Positions 46,392 through 56,200 of a stretch of 64,000 nt of DNA are shown in pieces (the stretch's first letter is position 1; each line of letters starts with the position of its first letter). This stretch comes from Orbilia blumenaviensis. Its lineage: Eukaryota > Ascomycota > Orbiliomycetes > Orbiliales > Orbiliaceae. The DNA lies in the NCBI GenBank assembly GCA_036872755.1, contig JAVHNS010000005.1, positions 2,170,001-2,234,000 of the forward strand. Direction: 5' to 3'. A model generated the notes under the pieces. It made no database searches and was not told where the DNA came from. It saw nothing but the letters and a program-made list of their open reading frames with translations. Both the position numbers and the translations under genes were made by a program.

Positions 46392-47943
46392 AGGGAAGCT
46401 TGGTTATCTTAGTTGGACCCAGGTTCGATATATATTTCTCCTTCTCTCGGTCCCAGACGCTGTTGACCACAACTGTGTATTTCTCCCATATAGGTATCTA
46501 TGATCGTGTAAAATACCTGCTTACTTAGCCAATCTCATGAAATAGTCCCATGTTTCTGTCGCATCAACAAGTCATCAATAGAACAAGCGTTGCAGCGAAC
46601 TTAGGTGCCTCAACAGCCCCCCGTAAGCTTATATAATTATCATAATAGCGCATACAACATGAAAATATTCGGTTTCAACCGATTTTTAGATATCTTAACT
46701 CTAAGTATATGATTAGTATAGTCTAGAACCGAGATTACAGCCCATTATTATAGATGGATTCATAAATCTCTGATTTTGATAGTGGTGGGAGGCCTAGGAA
46801 CCAGTTGCAATATTAGTTTTAATTGATATCCCGGGCCAGGGCTTCAAATTCACGTGTTGAAAATGTTGGATGTGGATCTTGGGTTAGCGCGTCCTTTTTT
46901 CAGAACACGAGTGAATGATGTAAATATATCAGCGACGTGACTAGGCGATTGACTCTGGTCTAGAGGATCAGCTCAGTATTTCGATTTCGGACTTTTACTA
47001 TATGTTCTTAGACATCCTTTAATTTCGCCTGAATCCGCCCGAGATCTCAATTCTTGGCATCGGTCGTCGGCTTGCGATTCACGTTAGGAAAACCTCCTGC
47101 CATATGTGGGGTAGTGACGTCCCATAAGCCCCACTTGTGATAAAGTGGGGCGTTTCGTGCATTCGTTATCCGGCTCTGAAGGCACGAAATATTGGATAGT
47201 GAGGCTATCTTGACCGGGTGTATGATATGCACGATATCCAACTACCGTAGTTTGATCATTTCTTAGGCTGCCCAAGCCAATATGAGATGATACCAAGAGA
47301 CCTCCCTAGAGCAGAGCCCTCAAAGATATCGTCAAAAGCAGAAAGTGCCTGTCACTTTTTGAAAGACTGGGGTATCACCAGACACCCTGTCAAGGTTAAC
47401 GGTTTCCTTAATGTGCCGGCGCTTGAGGGTCCCTCGGCAGAACCCTGGCCGCATTGCAGCTGACTGCGCAGGCTCTTCCAGTCATATTTGCAGACCCAGA
47501 AGGGTTTTACATTCCAGAGATCTTTTATGCATTTTGCATTGCTTTTACACATTGGAGAACGGTGTTCGATTCGCCTTTTGACGAGCCTTGACTAGCCGTC
47601 CTTTTCTTAGCTCGCGTAGCAATCTGCAACCTTTTTTTTTGACGGGTTTTCCTGTAAAGGCCCCACCTAATGTTAGAAGTTTTTTTTTCCTGATTGTCTG
47701 TTGATTCGATAGAAGAATAGTAAGTAGTGTGCAAATCACTTACAGGCCACCGCGTCTACTGCAGGATTCCCCAATTCAACGCCAATTTGTCAATTGAATC
47801 AAGTAACCATTACGACGCCCTCTGACCATAAACCCTCAACCGCTCGGCACAATAGACCGTCGAAAGCAAGAGAGAACTACAACTGGCAAAGAAAGAGGCA
47901 GACAGAATAGAATAACGAGGGTGCGGGAATAAGAGCAGAGTGA
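46392..47943. other. Intergenic with a hairpin and possible coding relic
   Basis: About 1.55 kb. It contains a perfect 9-bp stem with a 6-nt loop (47128-47151). An open stretch at 47311-47463 on the plus strand encodes HFLKDWGITRHP before a stop, which could be a relic of an unknown gene. It has no recognised gene. Confidence 0.4.
47128..47151. repeat. Perfect hairpin (9-bp stem, 6-nt loop)
   Basis: GCCCCACTT, loop GTGATA, then AAGTGGGGC. It is GC-rich relative to its surroundings and non-coding. Function unknown. Confidence 0.8.
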
Positions 47944-50900
47944 ATGACCAACCAAGCTGCCCTTCTGAGAAGGACGTTAGCTTCTCTTTCCAGAAGCCGT
48001 CCGGTCTGTGGTGAGTTCCCTTCCCATCTGTCCCACGCCGGTGGTGTTGCTGATTGGCAACAGATTGTCCCGCCCGCCGATATAAAGGCTTGGCCATCCC
48101 CGCGTCCAGACTTGTCACGACTCCAGCATACCTCCTCCGTTGCCAGTCTCGGTCTATCGGTACAGCAACCACTAATCCTACCACCACAACTACAACTCCA
48201 ACTGCCCTGACTACTACTTCTTCCTCTTCCCTCTCTTCTACCAGACCCACCAGACTCTCCAACCGGTTTCTACCAAGGCAGCAGGCTAGGCTCTGCTCGT
48301 CCCGTCGTCACAATATGTGTCAATCTCTCATGCCAGGTGCCGATGTGGCCACCAGTGTCGACGTCACCCAGGGCCGTGAGGTCCTCCCAACGGCTATTAA
48401 GCCAAAGGCTTACAAGATCCAGCTTGAGCCGTTCTTCGAGGACTCAGGCGATCACAAAGCATTCACTTTTGATGGAACTGTGACTGTTTCGTAGGTTTTC
48501 CTCGGGTTTCTATTGACATCGGTCATGAATAATTCTGGTATAATGATCATTTGCTAACACTTCTACTTCCGTTATAGCTTGGATATTGTCGAGGATACCG
48601 ACGAGGTTGTCGTGAACAGCACTGAGATCAAGATCCACACAGCGAAGTTGTACAAGGCCGACAAACAGGAGCAGATTGGATCGTTGTCCGCGGATGATGT
48701 CAAGTATGCTATTCTACACTCTATAGCCTTCTCTATGCACGATAAGACAACGTGTGCTAATATGGTTTTAGGTACAATGAGGACCTACAAACTGCCACCT
48801 TCGACTTTAAGCAGACTCTCAAGGCTGGCACCACCGCCTCCCTCGAGATTACCTTCACTGGTTGTCTGAATAACAACATGGCCGGTTTCTACCGTTCGTC
48901 CTACAAGGCAAAGGATGGAAGCACAAAATACTTGGCCACTACTCAAATGGAGCCGACAGACTGCCGAAAGGCTTTCCCATGCTTCGATGAGCCTGGACTG
49001 AAAGCTACCTTCGAGGTCTCTTTGGTCGCTGAGCCACATCTGACATGTCTGTCCAACATGAACGAGGTCGACTCGAGCGGTAGCATCAATGGAAAGACGG
49101 TGCACGTGTTCGCACCATCCCCACTCATGTCTACATACTTGGTGGCTTTCATCGTTGGTGACCTCCACTACATTGAGACCAACAGCTTCAGAGTCCCCGT
49201 TAGAGTCTATGCCACTAGCGAGGAATCTGCTAAACTCGGAAAGTTCAGCTTGGACCTTGCCGCTAAAACCCTCGATTTCTACGAGAAGACTTTCGATTCC
49301 CCATACCCACTGCCAAAGATGGACATGGTTGCTATTCCAGACTTTTCTGCCGGGGCTATGGAAAACTGGGGTTTGGTTACATACCGTGTTGTGGATCTCC
49401 TCTTTGACGAGACCACGTCCGGTGCGAGCACAAAGCAGAGAGTTGCTGAAGTCGTTCAGCATGAACTTGCCCACCAGTGGTTCGGTAACTTGGTCACCAT
49501 GGATTTCTGGGATGGTCTCTGGCTCAACGAGGGTTTCGCTACCTGGATGAGTTGGTATTCCTGCAACGTCTTCTACCCAGAATGGAAAGTCTGGGAATCT
49601 TATGTTGCTGATAACTTGCAGTCTGCCCTTTCGCTCGACTCACTGAGAAGCTCTCACCCAATTGAGGTTCCAGTTAAGAAAATCTCAGAAATCAATCAAA
49701 TCTTCGACGCTATTTCTTACTCCAAGGGTAGTTGTGTTCTTCGTATGGTCAGCCAGTACATCGGCGAGGATGTTTTCATGGAAGGTATCAGGAAGTACCT
49801 CAAGAAGCACGCCTACAAGAACACTGTCACTAGTGATCTTTGGGCCGCTTTGAGCGATGCATCTGGAAAAGATGTGAGCCACATGATGGACGTCTGGACC
49901 CGACACATTGGACACCCTGTTGTTAGCGTCACCGAGACCGACAGTGGTATCCAGGTCAAGCAGAACAGATTCTTGAGAACCGCAGATGTCAAACCCGAGG
50001 AAGACGAGACTCTGTACCCTATCGTCTTGGGCTTGAAGACTAAGGCTGGTGTTCAGGACGTTCTCCTAACAGAGAGGGAGAAGGAGGTTCAGGTTGATAA
50101 GGAATTCTACAAAATAAACTCCAACCACTCTGGTATCTACCGAACTCTGTACCCAGCTGAGCGACTTGCCAAGTTGGGTGAGGCTGCTAAGCAGGGTCTC
50201 TTGACTGTTGAGGATCGAACTGGTATGGTTGCCGATGCTGGTGCCCTGGTTGCCAGCGGGCACCAGAAGACCAGCGGATTCCTTACATTAGTCAAGGGTT
50301 TCACAGAGGAGAAGGAGTACGTTGTCTGGAGCGAGATCTTGAACAGGGTTGGAACCATCAGAGGAGCCTGGGTGTTTGAACCAACAGAAGTTAAGGATGG
50401 TCTCAAGGCTTTCAACAAGAAAATTGTGTCGAAGCTTGCTCATGAACTTGGATGGGAGTTCAGTGAGAAAGATGACCATATTCTCCAGCAGTTCAAGGCT
50501 TTGGCTTTTGGCAGTGCTGGTATGAGCGGCGACGAGGTGTAAGTGTTACTCAATTGCTTCTCTTTATAACAAAATATACTAACATACGGTTTACAGTGTT
50601 GTCAAGGCTGCCCAGGATATGTTTGCTAAGTTCGCGAATGGTGATAAATCTGCTATCCACCCTAACCTTCGCAGCTCTGTCTATGCTATCACATTGAAGA
50701 ATGGAGGCAGAAAGGAATGGGAAACTGTCCGAGCTGCCTATGATACCGGTGCTAACAGTGACGAGCGAAACACTGCTCTCCGTGCACTTGGTAGGTCCAA
50801 GGACCCACAGTGTATCAAGGAAACCCTCGCACTCTCCCTCTCCGAGCACGTCAAGGAACAGGACATCTACCTCCCGCTTGCAGGTCTCCGTGGCCACGAA

Positions 50901-51191
50901 GAAGGTATTGCCGCTCTTTGGCAATGGGCTAAGGATAGCTGGGATATCCTTGAGAAGAAGCTTCCACCAGGTCTTGGTATGCTCGGTAGCATCGTACAGA
51001 TCGTGACCAGCAGCTTTACCAGCGACGAGCAAATCGCCGATGTCGAGGCATTCTTCGCAACTCGCAACACTAAGGGTTTCGATAAGGGTTTGGCGCAGGC
51101 ATTGGACTCCGTTAAGGCAAAGGCCAGCTGGTTGAAGAGAGATAGAGAGGATGTTAAGGAATGGTTGAAGAGTGAGGGTTATTTGAACTAG
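47944..51191 (+). CDS. M1-family zinc aminopeptidase with probable mitochondrial leader (yeast Ape2/Aap1-like)
   Basis: Spliced model: 47944-48010, 48064-48490, 48578-48703, 48772-50538, 50597-51191 (993 residues; introns 53-87 nt). It removes N-terminal amino acids from peptides. Evidence: substrate-binding GAMENWGLVTY (about 401), zinc site HELAHQWFGN (about 436) with NEGFATW carrying the third ligand, DEPGLKATF, DVWTRHIGHPVVSV, and a C-terminal ERAP1-like helical domain to RDREDVKEWLKSEGYLN. The first exon starts MTNQAALLRRTLASLSRSRP, an Arg/Ser/Leu-rich, acid-free sequence typical of a mitochondrial presequence, continued by a Thr/Ser-rich stretch. A second Met (48315, MCQSLMPGADVATS) sits just before the conserved domain and could give a cytosolic form. 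The start choice is inferred from frame and splice continuity. Confidence 0.92.
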
Positions 51192-51460
51192 ATAATATCT
51201 TTTGGGACATATCTAGTTTATTAGGACGGCCATTTGAGTGGATTAGTCTCGATTTTGGTTGGTATTAAGCGTATATAACTTGGCATAGATACTATACATA
51301 TTTACCTGTAGGTAATAGAGACCTACAAAGCCCTTGCGTTACTGCTAACAAAGCAGCCAAGAGGCACTGAATGCTAATCTAACTCCGCTACCATTTACCA
51401 TTATTATTATGCCGTACTGTGCAAAATCAATAATAACTAAGACATATTAATCAAAAGGCA

Positions 51461-52184
51461 TTAAATATTTTCCCACCAATTAATCACCATATTCTTAAGG
51501 GCTTCTCTCCTAGGGACAGGCCGCCAGCAGGTATGTGGCTCCACGAGTTCTTTCAAACGATCGTTGTGAATAGTAAACTCTACGCCTCGGATATTGGGCT
51601 CGTACACTGCGATGTATCTGAATGGTGTATTTTGACGGTTGTAGACTATTGAGGAAGGCATTTCGTCAATTTCACAGAGATACAGCCTTCCCAAGCCAAG
51701 GATTTCACCATCCGGCGTTTCTGGTATAATTGCCACTATTCTTTTTTTAAAAAAAAGTAAAATAAAATAAAATAATAATTAACGCCTTGTTGCCAGTTAA
51801 TCGCGTCCCTTACCAAACTATGGGTGTTTTTTTATAGGGAGATATGTATGCGAGTATACAAAACAGATCACTTAAAAAAAAAAGGACTAACGCACGTCCG
51901 GCCAGATTATTCCTCAGTAACTCCCTAACCAAACTATCGGGATCATCCAGGTCGAAAAACAGCGGTGGAGGATTACGGCTATGAGGGTCGTGTCCAAAGG
52001 CGTAGGAAAGTGGTATGCTGTCCTGTGGACCTCGCGATGGGAGCGGAGAGCGGGATGGTCTGTATTTGGAGATATTGTGGTAGCGGTCAGGACCGTAGGT
52101 TATGTAGTAATATGTACCGTAGACTATAAGGATGTTGACGAGGAATAAGAGCAGGATAGTGAGTTCTGGTGATGGTGTGGACAT
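51461..52184 (-). CDS. Small single-pass membrane protein of unknown function
   Basis: Two exons, 52184-51896 and 51735-51461 (187 residues; intron 160 nt, GTGCGT donor, phase 1). The alternative GTTAGT donor two bases downstream leads to an early stop and was rejected. Residues about 8-30 (LTILLLFLVNILIVYGTYYY) form one transmembrane helix or uncleaved signal anchor. A Pro/Arg/Ser-rich linker (YRPSRSPLPSRGPQD) and an acidic segment (FFDLDDPDSLVREL) follow. The second exon encodes a compact, mixed alpha/beta-looking region (GEILGLGRLYLCEIDEMPSS, YIAVYEPNIRGVEF) ending WRPVPRREALKNMVINWWENI. No family recognised. Tail-to-tail with the aminopeptidase gene, 270 bp apart. Confidence 0.55.
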
Positions 52185-52704
52185 CGTGTGCTTGGTGTTC
52201 AGCTGGTCAGGATACAGGTGTACTGAAAAATATTCTGGGGGTGTGTGCTTAAGTATTTATACAGGGCTGCGTGTAGGGCTGAATATTATAGATTAGTTAC
52301 GATATTAAGATAACTAATGATTATATTGCAGCTGTCGCTGCGTTGAAAAACTGTACCAAACCAGCCTCCGCCAGTTCGCAATTGGTTAATTGGTTATGTA
52401 ATGTATAGTAGTTATAAAATTGTAACTATAAATTAAACTATAAAAGATTATTGAAAAGCCGAAACAGCTTTACGTTATATATAATTATTCAATGTACAAA
52501 TATATATTTTGTAACATAATTAGATGAATCGGTCGACCTACAATCGGCATTTGTCTTGTATCCAAACCATCCTCCAAAAGTGCTAATATTGATATCGCGG
52601 TTCGATCAACTAACCCAGCCGCAAGCCACACGCGCGCACGTTGTCAATTAAGTTAGTGCGTTGGCTAGCTTTGTATTTAATGACTCATGGCTTGGCTGAG
52701 TACC
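52185..52704. other. Intergenic, AT-rich
   Basis: About 520 bp upstream of the small membrane-protein gene; no coding signal or repeat recognised. Confidence 0.5.
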
Positions 52705-53098
52705 TCATACTTCTCTCAAAGTTTCGGTCTCAGACGCTGGTGCGTAGCTATCATTTGAGTCACGAATTGTATCAGGGTAACTAGATAGGTACTGTCGGCT
52801 TTTTGTGTGAAAATTGATGCGCAAAGAGGTGGTATTTGTAAACCAGCTTCCTAGAGCCCGGCGGTAGTTCATATACAAATTTTCATTGTTAACATATAGC
52901 CCAGAGCCCATATCATTTGTCAGGAAATATTGACGGTTAAATCCGTAATTGCCTAGAGCTGTGATATCGATGCTTGTCCGTCGAGCGCAGTTGAAAGACA
53001 AGGCTAAGCAAGAGGACACCAAGGCGCTCCAAAGCTGGCGGCTGAATAGTCTCGTGGAATCTCTTGTGTCGAAGACCTGCAGCTGAACGGGTAAGTCT
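52705..53098 (-). pseudogene. Open gene fragment without a start, downstream of the PNP-NACHT-TPR receptor
   Basis: The minus-strand frame is open from about 53098 (after a TAA) to the stop at 52705 and reads like protein: VQLQVFDTRDSTRLFSRQLW, then TALGNYGFNRQYFLTNDMG and LYMNYRRALGSWFTN. There is no ATG at its beginning (the listed start is TTG), and no convincing upstream exon could be joined. It may be the last exon of a gene with an unrecognised first exon, or a remnant left by rearrangement near the receptor. No family was recognised. Confidence 0.35.
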
Positions 53099-53250
53099 TA
53101 TAGAGAGCTCGAATGTGGCTTTTAGAATTTCCTTTCCTTTACATGTAACAATAAACCTAACTACTCTTTTGAGATCTTTTTTGTATAACTTTGCTAAATA
53201 GTTTTGGGGCTTGGAGCCCTGGTTCGACAGAAAATGTAGTTAAAGGTGGG

Positions 53251-56200
53251 TTAGCCACATCTAGTACATGCCTTGGCCTCCAGTAATTCAAAATAAGTAT
53301 TAGATAAATCCCTTAGTCTACCAATATCAATGCCTTCCAATATCCCATCAACCTCCATTATACCGCGGAATATTTGTTCAGCTTCTAAATATTTCTCCTG
53401 ACAAAATCCTTCGAGTCCCATGTCGTATATATTTTGATGTCTCCTAATGCAGTCCTCCAGCAACTTCCGCCGCCCTATTATTGCAGATCGAAGCATCTCT
53501 TCTGCTTCGCGGAATCTTTTTTGCTTCTTGAGATTCACTCCCAACATATGTGTGGTGCGAAATGTGTCAGCATGGTCTCCAAGCAATCTCTGTCGCCCCT
53601 CTAATACACATCGAAACATCTCTTCTGCCTCAGTATGTCTTTTTTGGTTTAAAATACTTATTCCCAAATTATTTGCAGTGAGAAACGTGTTGACATGGTC
53701 TCCAAGTAATCTCTGTTGCCCCTTTAATGCACATCGAAACATCTCTTCTGCCTCAGTATATCTCCCTTGATTTAAAATACTTATTCCCAAGTTATTTGCA
53801 GCGAGAAACGTGTCCTCATGGTCTCCAAGCAATCTCTGTCGCCCCTCTAATGCACATCGAAACATCTCTTCTGCCTCAGTATATCTCCCTTGATTTAAAA
53901 TACTTACTCCCAAGTTATTTGCAGCGAGAAACGTGTCCTCATGGTTTCCAAGCAATCTCTGTCGCCCCTCTAATACACATCGAAACATCTCTTCTGCCTC
54001 AGTATATCTTCTTTGATTTAAAATACTTACTCCCAAGTTATTTGCAGCGAGAAACGTGTCCTCATGGTCTCCAAGCAATCTCTGTCGCCCCTCTAATGCA
54101 CATTGAAACATCTCTTCTGCCTCAGTATATCTCCCTTGGCACCATAGAACATGTCCTAATAGATGCATACTACGATATGTATCAACATGCTCTCCTAGTA
54201 CATTTTGCCGCATTTTCATAGCACTCCTATACATTTCTTCTGCCTCTGGATATCTCATTTGCTCCAATAATACCCATGCTAGACGATGTATGCTAGTCGC
54301 TGTTGAGGAATGTTGCCCCAAATATTTCTGTTTCCCATCCATTGCGCGGCTTAGCATTCGCTCGGCTTCAGTGTATTTTCTCTGATTTGACAGTGCAAGC
54401 CCAAGACCATCGACCAGCTGGAGAGTAAGTAAATTCTCTTGACCTCGGATTTCCTCTGCTTCCTCCACTGCTTGTCGCAGCATCACTTCGGCGTTGAAAT
54501 ATTTTCCCTGGTCAGAAAGAATAGATGCTATATCTCTTAAAATATAGCATCTCATAACTCCCTTTGTGCATTCTGTTTTATGTAAAGCTTTATAATAGAC
54601 TTCGAGTGCCTCCACAGCCTTCCCTACTCGCTCGTAGAAATCTCCAATCCTATAAAGAACCGGGACGGGAATCCGGGGGGCTATGGCTAATATAGCATCA
54701 AATAGTAACTTAAGAGGATCAGTGAGTATTCTAGCTCGTCCAAGATGGGCTGCCAGCTTTAAGAACAAATTCAGTTTATCGAATTGACTTGAAATGCCGC
54801 CTTTTCTTATAAGGTTCATGATTTGAGAGACTGCAATCGAATTGTTTTTTGGACTTTCAATGGAAGTGGCTTTCTCAATATCGACTTGTGGATCAGCTTC
54901 CGGTGTCTGCTCTCGGTCAATTAACAATTGTAGTATTTCTGCACGCTGATCGTTCGCACCAAACTCCCGTATCCGACTCTCCATTCTGTGTTTTAAAGCC
55001 TTTTGTAAAAGCATTTGATATGATTCTACAACATCTGTGTCGCGTGCGCTATTATCCAGTCGGATTTCAAGTTCATCAAACTCCTCTAGTAAAATAGGCG
55101 CATCAGGATCTTCAATTAAAAGAACTCCCGTGTATTCCAACCATTCCACAAATTTAGCGGACCCAATGAACCTTTTACATTTTGCGATCATTCCTGGTTC
55201 AAGAGACATTTTAGATCGTACCAAGTGAGCAATTGCATACTTGGATGAGTACTCTAGAATCGGGTATTTTGTCTCACAATCAGATATGTCGTGTATTTCG
55301 ACTGAGGGAAATTCGTATCTCCCAGCGTCCAGATATCGAATGCAGGAAGAGGCTAGTGAGATGTGTGTTTCTTGGATATCCACTCGAAATTCAACAATTT
55401 CAGCGTCTTTATGTGACCATAAATCCTCTGATCTAGTTAGGAACTCCTTGACAGATGTATGAACAAGTTGTACGTGACCATTCACAATCTTAACAAAGCC
55501 GCCGCAAACTTCTAATATCTTTTTTTCTGGTTCACGAAGCAACTCCTCCCCGAGGTCGCCTAATGTTGAATCGGAACTGGCCCCGAGAGCATCGAAATGT
55601 TGGACTTCATCAACTGTTAAAATCCGACATGCGGTAATCGTAAATGCCAGATAATTTCTTGCACGGATCATCTCCCGACGATCTAATTTTTGTTTCAGTT
55701 TTCCGAAAAATGCCCGATAGAGGTTGTCCATTCCTTCTGGTATATCACAAAGTCTATCTGCCAACTCAGCTTTTGTAGCAGACCGCTGCAAATCGTCAAT
55801 CATCAGTTTCACCCAAAGGAACATTCCGCCTGCCCCCTTAAGCAAGACTTTCAGAACTCGGTCTCGTGAGGTCTGTAAAATTAGATGTTTATTGATTCTG
55901 AAATTGATGAATTGTTCGATGTCCGTTTGCACCAGATCGGGGCCCATTTCAATGTTGAGGGACGATGGTATCGCGACTTGTAAAGCGCATGGTCTACCGA
56001 ATAAGACAATATGGAGGTTCTTGAGTTCGATAAGACCGCGAACATGTTCGGCAAGATCCGAAAAATAATCACCGCGCCCGTCTGCCCGCATCTCGTCCAC
56101 TCCGTCGATGATACAATAAACTGTCTCGTTTACCAACTTCGCTACTTCCAGTAGAGTTCGAAACAGTTCCGATGCTGTCAAGCCTTGAGATGGGACTTTG

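Noticed and set aside
47311..47463. Open stretch HFLKDWGITRHP, loosely like a retroelement integrase segment
   Set aside because: Only a few residues are suggestive, no other retroelement domain or LTR is nearby, and the opposite strand is also open.
47564..47572. GTTCGATTC, like a tRNA T-loop
   Set aside because: The flanking bases cannot form a T-arm stem and no A box, anticodon arm or acceptor stem lies upstream.
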